Of a stretch of DNA of 64,000 nt, positions 25,709 through 34,719 are shown one piece after another. The stretch comes from Flavobacteriales bacterium (lineage in GTDB: Bacteria; Bacteroidota; Bacteroidia; Flavobacteriales_F; PHOS-HE28), in assembly GCA_016710685.1 (NCBI GenBank), contig JADJVC010000014.1:186001-250000 (forward strand), read 5' to 3'. The notes beneath the pieces were generated by a model, which saw only the letters and a list, made by a program, of their open reading frames with translations, did no database searches and was not told the DNA's origin. Both the position numbers and the translations under genes were made by a program. Position 1 is the stretch's first letter; every line of letters begins with the position of its first letter.

Positions 25709-26812
25709 AGGTATTAAGTCACCACTCGGTGTACGCGACCTTGGCCGCTTGCCAAGTCTGGTTTGCCGTGGCCTCAAGCTGATTAGGCATTTGAGCGGTT
25801 CCTGGGCACAATGGCATATATAATTTAGAGCTTCTGTTAGGTGGTAGGCATGTTTTTCAAAGGAGGCTTATTATATTTATGACAGAGGTATGCCTCGCCA
25901 TCCATAAAAGTTGTCCAATGTTCCCCTTCAACTAAAGCCTAGACATCAAAGCTGGTTCTTGATTCACGTTGGTTGCATCTACCCCAAGCAAGCCGGTCCC
26001 GTGTTCTTTACCAATGCGGTGATGGCTCTGAATCTGTTACTCACCTTGATACCAACAGTCAAAGAAGTCCACGAAGTTTTAAGAAATCGAATTAGTTACT
26101 GAAACCGTTTCTTGTCATCATCAGCCCAGTCATCATGGCAACATAAGCTACGAATAGTGCAGTTGTCAATTACTATGGATTCCCAGTAAACTACGTGCGA
26201 TAGGCAAAATCACACCTTGTAAATTCGGACATTGAGGCCTGATACTGCGGATAAATTCAACACCAACTCCGGTTGCGTAACGATCCAAACTTTGCAATTC
26301 TCTGGTAGCATATCTTCTAACATTTGCAGTCAATCAAGTGAGACTGTTTAGTTTACCTGAAATCAAGTAGATTGATTTAAAGGCTTTGTCTGCACCTACC
26401 AAATCCATTACCTGGTTCCAGTTTCCCTAAGTTTGCGGAACACCAAAGACCCACATTTTGAAGATTTTATTTACTACTAGTCCTGTGTTCTTCCTGCAAA
26501 CCATGCCCGTGAAACAGCGGGTTGTCGTAACAGGTGAGTTTATTTCGCCATCGGAGATGTGATTCTTGGCCGCTCTTTCAAGGTAAAGCACACTATTGTA
26601 GTTAAAGGCAGCCGCATCAAGTGGCATCCGCAAGTGGCCACCGTAAATACCATGGTGCTCACGTGGTGCTCGGTGTCTTGCCGGAACTTGTCCTAGCAGA
26701 GTTGGGAATAATCGCGATCGATTGTCCATTTGAAAAAGGACACCAGCATTTGGTATCTAGTCGGAGTTCGGCATTTGATTTTCTGATTTCCAGGTCGTCT
26801 TGTCGTTCGGTG
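25709..26812. other. 1.1-kb AT-richer region without a convincing gene
   Basis: Base composition by eye is clearly more A+T-rich than the surrounding sequence, and all six frames are broken by stops. The longest open stretches (plus 25911-26102, 63 codons; minus 26729-26427, 100 codons) show no motif I recognise. The minus-strand reading after 26427 continues with scattered stops, as a decayed coding region would. It could be an eroded mobile element or horizontally acquired gene. Near 26780 is TTTTCTGATTTCC, resembling the octamer unit at 16460. Confidence 0.5.
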
Positions 26813-29023
26813 CTACTCCCGCGCCGCCTTTCGCTCCTGCATGTAATTCGCGATCGTTGCGCCGTTGCCCACCAACCACAGCACATCGCGGCTTTTGAAC
26901 ACCGTGGTGCCGTCCGGGTTCATGATGCGCTCGCCGGCCCGCTCAATGCCCGCTACCATGGCGCTGGCCTCCTCGCGCAGGCCGCTTTCCCGGATGCTTT
27001 TGCCCACCAGCGACGATTGCGGCGTGATCCGGTAACGCCGCAGCCGGATGTCCTCCTTGGCCATGCCGCGCTTGCCCGGCGAGGTGCGCGGTTTTTCCAA
27101 GGCTTGATGAAGTTGGGCCAATTGGGCATCGGTGCCGATCACCATCAGGTTGTCGCCTGGAAGCAGGCGGTCGGCATTGCCGGGTGCGGAAACGGTGCTG
27201 CCGTCGGAACGTTCGATCAGGGCGATGTTCACGCCGTATTTTTCACGCAGCCCCAGTTCCGCCAAGCTTTGGCCCGCCAAGGCAGAATCCATGGCCATGC
27301 GCACCTGGGCCACGTGCATGTCCCACGGAGCGAGGTCGGTGCGGCGCTGGCTCAGCTCGCGCTCGTTGAGGTTGCGCATGAAGCGGGCTTCCATCCGCAG
27401 GTAGAACCGGTGCAACCGCTGGCGGAACATGCCCACTGCGAATACCATCAGTACCAACAAGGCCATCAGCAACGCCAGTACCACCACGGCAGCAGCGAGC
27501 CGCACCAGTTCCAACATCACCAAGGGGCCGCGCAAGTGCCGCTGGTTCAGCCATAGTGCGCGATACGCGTTGCGCGCGATGCGCCGCAGGCTCATCGCCC
27601 AAATGAGAGGCATCACCACGAGGAAGGTGGCCATGCCCGCCCAAATATGACCGTTCAAGCCCAGGAAGCTCTTGCCGAACAGTACGATGAACGCGGGACC
27701 CAAAACGAAAATGGTGGCCAAACACAGCACCGCGAACACCGCCAAATTGATGATGTAGGAGCGCAGCAACAGCCGCCAAGCGCTGGTCTCTTTTACCTGA
27801 TCCGCCTGTTGGCCGTATCGGTCCAGCGCACTGGTCCACCTTTTCGGCAGGGTGCGTTCCAGCCAGCCCGCAAAAGGACCGCTGGCTTGGATCATGTACG
27901 GGGTAGTGAAGGTGGTGACGGCGGAAACGGCCACCGCGATAGGATACAGGAATTTGCTGGTCACGTTCAGCGTAAGGCCAAGCGTGGCGATGATATAGGA
28001 GAATTCACCGATCTGCGAAAGGCTAAGACCCACGCGCACGGCCCTTGGCAATGGCTCGCCCGCGAGCAGGGAACCGATGATGACGCTGAGCGGCTGCCCG
28101 ACCACCACGACCAATGAAATGAGCAGCACGGTTTGCCAATGTTTGATCAACATGCCGGGGTCCAACAGCATGCCCACGGACACGAAAAAGATGGCGCCGA
28201 AAAGGTCTTTTACCGGTTTTACCAAGTGCTCAATGCGCTCCGCTTGCACGGTTTCCGCGAGCAGCGCTCCCATGATGAACGCGCCCAACGCCGCGCTGAA
28301 TCCCGCGTTCACGGCGAAGACGACCATGGAAAGACACAGCGCTACGGCAACGATGAGCAACGTTTCGTCGTTCATCAGCTTGCGGGTGCGCTGCAAGAGT
28401 GTGGGGATAAGAAAGATACCCATGGCGAACCACAGGATGAGGAAAAAGCCCAGTTTTCCGAGTTCCCAAAGCATGGCACTGCCGGAAAAATGCTGGCTGA
28501 TGGCCAAGGTGCTCAGCAGTACCAAGAGCATCACCGCCACCACATCTTCGATCACCAAAACGCCCACCACAATGCCGGCGAAAACCTGCGTTTTCAGCCC
28601 CAGCTCGTCCAATGCACGAACGATGATGGTAGTGGAGGAAATGGATATGATGCCGCCCAAAAACAGGCTGTCCATGCGGCTCCAGCCCAAGGCCTGCCCC
28701 AAAAACCAGCCCACGCCCAGCATGAACGCCACGGTGACCAGCGCCGTGATGCCCGCCGTGCCGCCCACTTTGATCACCTTTTTGAAACTGAATTCCAAGC
28801 CCAAACTGAACAGCAGGAAGATCACGCCCAATTCGCTCCAAACACCAATGCTTGCTTCGTCGATCACGGTGGGCGTGAGCGACATGTGCGGGCCCACCAA
28901 CACTCCCGCGATGATGTAACCCAGCACCAACGGCTGCTTGATCTTCTTGAAGACCAGTGTGGTGATGGCCGCTACCGACAGGATGAGACCGAGGTCGGCG
29001 ATCAAGTCAGGGAGATGGGTCAT
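26813..29023 (-). CDS. CPA2 cation:proton antiporter with two TrkA_C domains
   Basis: 736 residues. Residues about 5-390 form the Na+/H+ exchanger core (ITTLVFKKIKQPLVLGYIIA, GIISISSTTIIVRALDELG, FSAALGAFIMGALLAE) of the KefB/KefC branch. About 410-570 adds more membrane helices (INLAVFAVLCLATIFVLG, AAAVVVLALLMALLVLMVF). The cytoplasmic tail has two TrkA_C regulatory domains in tandem (about 600-670, QSLAELGLREKYGVNIALI; about 675-730, GKSIRESGLREEASAMVAGI) but no Rossmann TrkA_N/RCK_N domain. Probably exports K+ or Na+ in exchange for protons under ligand control. Confidence 0.9.
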   Translation of the reverse strand: MTHLPDLIADLGLILSVAAITTLVFKKIKQPLVLGYIIAGVLVGPHMSLTPTVIDEASIGVWSELGVIFLLFSLGLEFSFKKVIKVGGTAGITALVTVAFMLGVGWFLGQALGWSRMDSLFLGGIISISSTTIIVRALDELGLKTQVFAGIVVGVLVIEDVVAVMLLVLLSTLAISQHFSGSAMLWELGKLGFFLILWFAMGIFLIPTLLQRTRKLMNDETLLIVAVALCLSMVVFAVNAGFSAALGAFIMGALLAETVQAERIEHLVKPVKDLFGAIFFVSVGMLLDPGMLIKHWQTVLLISLVVVVGQPLSVIIGSLLAGEPLPRAVRVGLSLSQIGEFSYIIATLGLTLNVTSKFLYPIAVAVSAVTTFTTPYMIQASGPFAGWLERTLPKRWTSALDRYGQQADQVKETSAWRLLLRSYIINLAVFAVLCLATIFVLGPAFIVLFGKSFLGLNGHIWAGMATFLVVMPLIWAMSLRRIARNAYRALWLNQRHLRGPLVMLELVRLAAAVVVLALLMALLVLMVFAVGMFRQRLHRFYLRMEARFMRNLNERELSQRRTDLAPWDMHVAQVRMAMDSALAGQSLAELGLREKYGVNIALIERSDGSTVSAPGNADRLLPGDNLMVIGTDAQLAQLHQALEKPRTSPGKRGMAKEDIRLRRYRITPQSSLVGKSIRESGLREEASAMVAGIERAGERIMNPDGTTVFKSRDVLWLVGNGATIANYMQERKAARE

Positions 29024-29082
29024 GGGGCGGATGGTGCGGTGCCAAGGTAATCCGGCGTTGTTCTCCGGTGGTGTGACTATGG

Positions 29083-29225
29083 GTTTAACCGCAGAGCGCG
29101 CGGAGACATGCCTACGGCAGTTAAAAGCGCAAAGAGTTTTCCGCGGTAGTAATGGGTTTTGAACCGCTGCTGAACCGCGCTTGATTTTTTCCTTTCCATA
29201 TTTATCCGTGGTTCAAAATCATCCG
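29083..29225. repeat. Degenerate nonamer-type repeat sequence
   Basis: The gap between the antiporter and biotin carboxylase genes contains AACCGCAGAGCGCGCGGAGA and AAAAGCGCAAAGAG, degraded relatives of the nonamer-phased repeats elsewhere in the window. A pair of GGTTTTGAACCGC and GCGGATGATTTTGAACCAC-like segments (the latter on the minus strand) also occurs. No gene seen. Confidence 0.35.
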
Positions 29226-29269
29226 CAGTTCATCCGCTCTTCGCATCTTCGTGCCCCATTTCCTAGCCG

Positions 29270-30766
29270 ATGAAGAAGCGTACCATCAAGAAAATCCTCA
29301 TTGCCAACCGTGGCGAGATCGCCCTGCGCGTGATGCGCTCCGCCAAGGAAATGGGCATCGCCACCGTGGCCGTGTATTCAGAGGCCGACAGCAACTCGCC
29401 CTTTGTCCGCGCTGCTGACGAGGCCGTGTGCATTGGCCCGGCGCCCAGCAAGGAAAGCTACTTGGTGATCGATAAGCTCCTCAAGGTCTGCAAGGACCTG
29501 AAGGTGGATGCCGTTCATCCCGGATATGGCTTCCTGAGCGAGAACGGCGACTTCGCAAAGGCACTTGGATCCACCGGTGTCATCTTCATCGGCCCTTCGC
29601 CGGAAGCCATGCACATCATGGGCGATAAACTCGCCGCCAAGGAAGCGGTGAAGAAGCACGGCGTGCCCTTGGTGCCCGGAACGGAAGGCGCCGTGGCAGA
29701 CCTGAAAGAGGCCATGGCCGTGGCGAAGACCATCAGCTTTCCCATCCTCATCAAGGCCGCTGCTGGCGGCGGGGGCAAGGGCATGCGCATCGTTGAGCAG
29801 GAAAGCGAGCTGAAGGAAGGGCTGGAACGCGCCATCAGCGAAGCGCAGAATGCTTTCGGCGACGGAAGCGTCTTTATCGAGAAATTCGTGACCGGGCCGC
29901 GCCACATTGAAGTGCAGGTGCTCGCGGACATGCAGGGGAACACGGTGTATGTCTTCGAGCGGGAATGCAGCATTCAGCGCCGCCATCAAAAGGTGATCGA
30001 GGAAGCGCCGAGCGCAGTGCTCACTCCGGCCATGCGCAAGAAAATGGGCGAGGCCGCGGTGGACGTGGCCAAGAGCGTGAAGTACGTGGGTGCGGGAACC
30101 GTGGAATTTTTGCTCGATTCCAACGGCGATTTCTACTTCATGGAAATGAACACGCGCCTGCAAGTGGAACATCCAGTAACGGAGATGATCAGCGGACTGG
30201 ACCTGGTGAAGGAGCAGATCAAAGTAGCACAAGGGGAGGAGCTCTCGTTCAAACAAGCCGACTTAAAAATCGAAGGGCACGCGATCGAGGTGCGTGTTTA
30301 CGCCGAAGATCCCGCGAACAATTTCCTGCCGGACATCGGCACGCTCACCACGTACCGCCTGCCCGAAGGCCCCGGCGTGCGCGTGGACGACGGCTTTGAG
30401 GAGGGCATGGCGATCCCCATTTACTACGACCCCATGATCGCGAAGTTGATCGTACACGGCAGCACCCGCGAAGAGGCCATCGCCCGCATGGAGCGCGCCA
30501 TCGACGATTACGCCATCGCCGGCGTGGAGACCACGTTGCCCTTCTGCCGTTTCGTGATGGGTCACGAGAGCTTCCGCAGCGGGAACTATGACACCCTTTT
30601 CGTCCGCGACCACTTCAAGCCGGAGTTTTTGAACGGAACCGACCCCGAAGCCGCAAAGGCCGCTGCACTTGTGGCAGCGCATTTGCATGAGGAGCGTTTG
30701 AAGGTGCCTGTGTTGGGTGCCGGGAACGCCCATCAGCCTTCACCTTGGTGGTTGGCGCGCCGGTAG
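29270..30766 (+). CDS. accC: Biotin carboxylase (acetyl/propionyl-CoA carboxylase subunit)
   Basis: 498 residues. Carboxylates biotin on its carrier protein using ATP and bicarbonate. KKILIANRGEIALRVMRSAK is the signature N-terminus; GYGFLSENGDFAKAL follows; AAAGGGGKGMRIVEQE is the ATP-grasp glycine loop; ERECSIQRRHQKVIEEAPS and MEMNTRLQVEHPVTE carry the active site. AccC is usually about 450 residues; this one has a roughly 45-residue C-terminal tail (EERLKVPVLGAGNAHQ), as in subunits of acyl-CoA carboxylases in Bacteroidota. No carrier or carboxyltransferase gene is adjacent, so the substrate cannot be assigned. Confidence 0.9.
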   Translation: MKKRTIKKILIANRGEIALRVMRSAKEMGIATVAVYSEADSNSPFVRAADEAVCIGPAPSKESYLVIDKLLKVCKDLKVDAVHPGYGFLSENGDFAKALGSTGVIFIGPSPEAMHIMGDKLAAKEAVKKHGVPLVPGTEGAVADLKEAMAVAKTISFPILIKAAAGGGGKGMRIVEQESELKEGLERAISEAQNAFGDGSVFIEKFVTGPRHIEVQVLADMQGNTVYVFERECSIQRRHQKVIEEAPSAVLTPAMRKKMGEAAVDVAKSVKYVGAGTVEFLLDSNGDFYFMEMNTRLQVEHPVTEMISGLDLVKEQIKVAQGEELSFKQADLKIEGHAIEVRVYAEDPANNFLPDIGTLTTYRLPEGPGVRVDDGFEEGMAIPIYYDPMIAKLIVHGSTREEAIARMERAIDDYAIAGVETTLPFCRFVMGHESFRSGNYDTLFVRDHFKPEFLNGTDPEAAKAAALVAAHLHEERLKVPVLGAGNAHQPSPWWLARR

Positions 30767-30847
30767 GGCGAAAAAGCATCTTCGTCGATAGTGCCGACCT
30801 ATTTGCAACTAACTGCGTTGCAAGGGTAACTTCGTAGTGTCTTGCAA

Positions 30848-31537
30848 ATGAGGACCACTGTCTCAATTCTGCTTCTACTGGCCTGCATGGCCCCGGCTTC
30901 CGTATGGGCGCAGCAGACCATGGTCTCTGTGGTGATACAGGGCGGTGACACCATGCCCACTTACACCCTGGCCCCAGTATTGGTTGAGGCTCAAATGACG
31001 CGCAAAGTCCGCCGCAATGCCGAACGCATCGACCGCCTGACACGCTATGTGCAAAAGGTTTATCCGTATGCGCTTATCACGGCCAAATTGCTGGATGAAT
31101 ACGACCACGACTTGGCCGCAATCCAACGCGAAAGCGACAAGGAACTGTATTTGAAATTGGCGGAAGCCGAGCTACGAGCCGAGTTCGACCAGGATATCAA
31201 AAGCATGACCGTTACGCAGGGTCGCATCCTAGTAAAGCTCATCGACCGACAAACCGGCCATACGAGTTACGACCTCGTGAAACAACTCCGCGGTTCCTTC
31301 CAAGCTTGGATGTGGCAAGGCGTCGCCAAGGTTTTTGGCAACGACCTCAAAGGCGAATACGACCCCGAAGGCGATGACAAGCTCGTGGAATCCATCGTGC
31401 GCCGCATCGAGAACGGCGAGCTGGCCACAACACCCCGCGAAGCCCGCACCGAGAAGGCCGTGGCCCGATTGGTGAAGCGGAAGGCGCGGTTGTACAGGAA
31501 GTATGGGGTGGAAACGCCTGTGGTTACTTCTAATTAG
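30848..31537 (+). CDS. DUF4294 family secreted protein
   Basis: 229 residues from ATG 30848: signal peptide (about 1-20, ending SVWAQ), then MVSVVIQGGDTMPTYTLAPV. The conserved block includes RLTRYVQKVYPYALITAKLL and RILVKLIDRQTGHTSYDLVK, characteristic of DUF4294, a Bacteroidota-specific family of unknown function. The C-terminus is basic (RTEKAVARLVKRKARLYRKY). Its stop codon TAG (31535-31537) shares its last base with the first unit of a GTTGTCC heptamer array. Confidence 0.85.
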   Translation: MRTTVSILLLLACMAPASVWAQQTMVSVVIQGGDTMPTYTLAPVLVEAQMTRKVRRNAERIDRLTRYVQKVYPYALITAKLLDEYDHDLAAIQRESDKELYLKLAEAELRAEFDQDIKSMTVTQGRILVKLIDRQTGHTSYDLVKQLRGSFQAWMWQGVAKVFGNDLKGEYDPEGDDKLVESIVRRIENGELATTPREARTEKAVARLVKRKARLYRKYGVETPVVTSN

Positions 31538-31564
31538 TTGTCCGTTGTCCGTTGTCAGTTGTCA
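31537..31564. repeat. GTTGTCC/GTTGTCA heptamer array
   Basis: Four 7-bp units (GTTGTCC twice, GTTGTCA twice), starting on the last base of the preceding stop codon and followed by GGCGTT, as at 13446. A single inverted unit (GGACAAC) lies at 31787-31793, next to the stop of the convergent methyltransferase gene. Confidence 0.8.
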
Positions 31565-31624
31565 GGCGTTCTCAAGGGACCCTTCAGCTTGCGCATGGCG
31601 GTCGGTTGTTCTGCAAAGCACGTG

Positions 31625-31741
31625 CTCGGCTATTTGCCGAGTGTGCACAGTTGAGGGCCTCTGGCCCGTCGATCAGGAAGAGGGGCCAGAGGCCCTATTA
31701 ATGCACCCACTCGGGAACCCCGGATGAGGTTCCGGGGCCGA
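31625..31741. terminator. Three consecutive stem-loops between convergent genes
   Basis: (1) CTCGGC-TATTT-GCCGAG, 31625-31641. (2) A 14-bp perfect stem, AGGGCCTCTGGCCC (31654-31667) with GGGCCAGAGGCCCT (31683-31696). (3) A nested stem at about 31709-31741 built from CTCGG...CCGAG around CCCCGGA/TCCGGGG. The gap lies between the DUF4294 and methyltransferase 3' ends, so bidirectional termination is the simplest role. Confidence 0.6.
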
Positions 31742-31792
31742 GCGGGGGCGTTGGATTTCGGACCAGCCAAGGAACTACTTAATAACGGACAA

Positions 31793-32971
31793 CTATTCTT
31801 CCCTCCTCCGCGAACCCGCATAAAGTTCGTACCGCAAAAAGCGGCAATCCAAGGCTCCGTTGAACAAACGGATCTTCGGCCTCGGCGTTAGCTTGATGAA
31901 TTTCGCGGCCTCCAAATTCGGCGTGAGCACCCAAGCTTCGTAGCCCGTCCAGTTCTTCTTCAGCGTGTCGCCGATCATCTTATACAACGCGTTGATGTCC
32001 TCATCCTCGTCCATCCGCTCGCCGTAGGGCGGGTTAATGATGAGCACCCCGCGGCCCTCGGGGGCGGGCAGGTCTTCAAATGCCACGTTCTTCACTGTGA
32101 TCTCTTCCTTCAGGTCCGCGATGGCAATGTTCGTCTCCGCCTTGCGCGCCACGTTCTTGGAAACTTCGCCGCCCAAGATCACGGGTTTGTTGCCGGTGAT
32201 ACGCTCCATCGCGCCGGCATGCACTTTCGCCCACAGCTCCGCATCGAAATCGCTCCAACGTTGGAAGCCGAAGCCCTTGCGGTACGCGCCCGGCGGGATG
32301 TTTGCCGCGAGCAGAGCCGCTTCGATCAGCAGCGTGCCTGAGCCACACATCGGGTCTACAAAATTGCTCATGCGGTCCCAGCCGCTAAGCATCACCATAC
32401 CCGCTGCCAACACCTCGTTCAACGGTGCCAAGTTGGTCTGCTCGCGGTAGCCACGCTTGTGCAAGGAATCACCGCTGCTGTCCAAGGAAACGGAACAATG
32501 ATCGCCGGTGATGAACAAGCGTATGCGTAATGCCGGATCCTCCACATCCACCGTGGGGCGCTTGCCCGTTTTCTCGCGGAAACGGTCCGCCAGCGCATCC
32601 TTTGCCAACAGCGACACGTACTGCGAATGACCGAAAAGTTCCGTGTTCAGCTTCGCCGAAAAGGCGAACGTATCGTCCATGCCCATGAACACTTCCCACG
32701 GGATCTTCTTGATGCCGGCATAGATGTCCTGCTCGCTCCGCACCTCGAAATCCTCTATAGGGACAAGCACGCGCAAAGCCGTGCGCAGGCACAAATTGGC
32801 TTTGTACATAAAACCCAGATCGCCCCGGAAGCTCACCGCCCGGTTGTGCTTCTCCACGTCCTTCGCGCCTAAGCGCAGCAGTTCTTCCGCCAGCACCGGC
32901 TCCAAGCCGTACATGGTCTGGGCGGTCATGTTGAAATCGGGACTTGGCTTTTGGGCCGGGCGCTCGGGCAT
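31793..32971 (-). CDS. THUMP-domain class I SAM-dependent RNA methyltransferase (RlmL/YpsC-like)
   Basis: 392 residues. N-terminal ferredoxin-like/THUMP region (TMYGLEPVLAEELLRLGAKD; about 60-160) binds RNA. The C-terminal Rossmann methyltransferase contains FVDPMCGSGTLLIEAALLA (SAM site) and IINPPYGERMDEDEDI (the NPPY motif of N2-guanine methyltransferases). This fits the enzymes making m2G in 23S rRNA (RlmL N-terminal half/YpsC). The second RlmK half of E. coli RlmL is absent, as usual outside gammaproteobacteria. ATG 32971 chosen; an ATG 14 codons downstream is also possible. Confidence 0.88.
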   Translation of the reverse strand: MPERPAQKPSPDFNMTAQTMYGLEPVLAEELLRLGAKDVEKHNRAVSFRGDLGFMYKANLCLRTALRVLVPIEDFEVRSEQDIYAGIKKIPWEVFMGMDDTFAFSAKLNTELFGHSQYVSLLAKDALADRFREKTGKRPTVDVEDPALRIRLFITGDHCSVSLDSSGDSLHKRGYREQTNLAPLNEVLAAGMVMLSGWDRMSNFVDPMCGSGTLLIEAALLAANIPPGAYRKGFGFQRWSDFDAELWAKVHAGAMERITGNKPVILGGEVSKNVARKAETNIAIADLKEEITVKNVAFEDLPAPEGRGVLIINPPYGERMDEDEDINALYKMIGDTLKKNWTGYEAWVLTPNLEAAKFIKLTPRPKIRLFNGALDCRFLRYELYAGSRRREE

Positions 32972-33020
32972 GGGGTGAAATTAGCGTGACCTTTAGAATG
33001 CCGTCTGAAAGACTTTCGCG

Positions 33021-34532
33021 TTAAAAACCGCGCCGCCACGCGGCCCTCGTGGGCAACACCAACCCCAAAGCAGTATGGCTCCGGGTCCTTACCTCCTTTA
33101 TCAACGCCGCTTCATCCGCGAGCATCCGGCCATGCGAAGGCACCATGCTTTTCAGGCCATCCTGCCATCCTGCAGCGCGCTCCGGGAAGCATTTCAACAC
33201 CAGTTTCAGCATGATGGAAACCGCCGTGCTGGCCCCCGGAGATGCGCCCAACAACGCGGCCAAGCTGCCATCGGCAGCGGAAACCAGCTCGGTGCCGAAC
33301 TCCAGCACGCCGCCTTCCTTCGGGTCTTTTTTGATGACCTGCACACGTTGCCCGGCAATAGCCAGTTCCCAATCCTTTAGTACCGCCGTGGGCATGAACT
33401 CTTTCAACTCTTCCAAGCGCTCTTCCGGTGTAAGACTTACCTGCTCGATGAGGTATTTGGTGAGGTCCATGTTCTTCCATCCAGCTTGTACCATGGGCAT
33501 AATGTTGTCCCATTCCAATGAGGACGGCAGGTCCAGCCAACTGCCGTGCTTGAGGAATTTGGTGCTGAACCCCGCGAATGGGCCGAAGAGCAGGGCTTGC
33601 TCGGTGCCAATGGTGCGCGTGTCCAAGTGCGGCACGCTCATAGGCGGACTGCCGCTCTTTGCCTTGCCGTAAACTTTAGCGTGGTGCTGCTGGATGATCT
33701 TCGGGTCGAGGCAGCGCAACCATTGGCCGCTCACGGGGAAACCGCCGTATCCTTCAGCTTCTGGAATGTCGCTTTTCTCCAGCAGGGGCAAGGCTCCGCC
33801 GCCCGCGCCAATGAAGACAAAACGAGCATGGTATTCCTTTTTTTCGCCGCTCTTGAGGTCGCGTACTTCTACGCGCCATTGGCCGTTGTCCATGCGCTCG
33901 AAATCGCGCACATCATGGCTCAAGTGGATGTCCGTGTCCGTTAATGTATCGAGGTCTTTGAACAACATGCGGGTAAGCTCGCCGAAGTTGACGTCCGTGC
34001 CGAGCATGCTGCGCGTCGCGGCGTACGCTTCCGTGTCTGTGCGGTCTTTCATCAGCAGCGGTGCCCATTCGCCGATCTGCTTTCTGTCCGTGGTGAACTC
34101 CATGCCGTGGAAGAGCGGGTGTGCGTTCATTGCTGCATGGCGCTTCCGCAGAAATTCCACATCGCTTGGCCCAGCCATGAAACTCATGTGTGGTATGCTG
34201 TGGATGAAGTTTGCCGGTTGTATCCGCTTTTGCCGCGCCAGCCACGCCCAGAACTGTTTGCTCATTTCAAATTCCTCGTCCACTTTCAACGCCTTGGAAA
34301 TGTTGATGCTGCCGTCGGCGTTCTCCGGCGTGTAGTTCAGTTCGCACAATGCGGCGTGACCAGTGCCAGCGTTGTTCCAAGCGTCGGAGCTTTCACCGGC
34401 GATCTCATCGAGCCTTTCAACGATGTGGATCTTCAGCTTCGGGTCGAGTTCTTTTAGCATTACGCCAAGGGTGGCGCTCATAATTCCGCAGCCTATGAGG
34501 ACCGCGTCGGTTTGAATGATCGTTATGGACAT
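33021..34532 (-). CDS. mqo: Malate:quinone oxidoreductase
   Basis: 503 residues. FAD-dependent peripheral membrane enzyme oxidising malate to oxaloacetate and reducing quinone, replacing or supplementing malate dehydrogenase in the TCA cycle. Features: TDAVLIGCGIMSATLGVMLK (dinucleotide-binding motif), ESSDAWNNAGTGHAALCELN, VFIGAGGGALPLLEKSDIPE, GFPVSGQWLRC, and near the end LGASPGASTAVSIMLKLVLK. Length is normal. It complements sucC in this window, although the two are not linked. Confidence 0.95.
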   Translation of the reverse strand: MSITIIQTDAVLIGCGIMSATLGVMLKELDPKLKIHIVERLDEIAGESSDAWNNAGTGHAALCELNYTPENADGSINISKALKVDEEFEMSKQFWAWLARQKRIQPANFIHSIPHMSFMAGPSDVEFLRKRHAAMNAHPLFHGMEFTTDRKQIGEWAPLLMKDRTDTEAYAATRSMLGTDVNFGELTRMLFKDLDTLTDTDIHLSHDVRDFERMDNGQWRVEVRDLKSGEKKEYHARFVFIGAGGGALPLLEKSDIPEAEGYGGFPVSGQWLRCLDPKIIQQHHAKVYGKAKSGSPPMSVPHLDTRTIGTEQALLFGPFAGFSTKFLKHGSWLDLPSSLEWDNIMPMVQAGWKNMDLTKYLIEQVSLTPEERLEELKEFMPTAVLKDWELAIAGQRVQVIKKDPKEGGVLEFGTELVSAADGSLAALLGASPGASTAVSIMLKLVLKCFPERAAGWQDGLKSMVPSHGRMLADEAALIKEVRTRSHTALGLVLPTRAAWRRGF

Positions 34533-34719
34533 GCGTTGGTTTTGGGTGGAACAAGTAACGACGGGAATGGGTTGGGGTAATGAAAAATGAAAACGTAGAA
34601 TTCAGAATTCAGAGCTCGAACTCAGCATGTCGTAGGGTTTCGCGGATGTACCCAACTCCGTTCGAGTCAACGGACAATTGGGCCAATGGCCTATGTTTGC
34701 TCAAACAAAACCCGCACAC
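34533..34719. other. Intergenic region between mqo and a secreted-protein gene
   Basis: About 190 bp between divergent genes. It includes GAATTCAGAATTCAGAGCTC (near 34600) and CAACGGACAATTGGGCCAAT. No clear promoter box or gene found. Confidence 0.3.

Noticed and set aside
25911..26102. 63-codon plus-strand open frame in the AT-richer island
   Set aside because: No recognisable motif, no promoter box, and comparable stretches are expected by chance; listed only as part of the island.
26621..29050. Two long plus-strand frames (311 and 305 codons) across the antiporter gene
   Set aside because: His/Gln-rich shadow translations of membrane-protein codons; the antiporter on the minus strand has clear domain structure.
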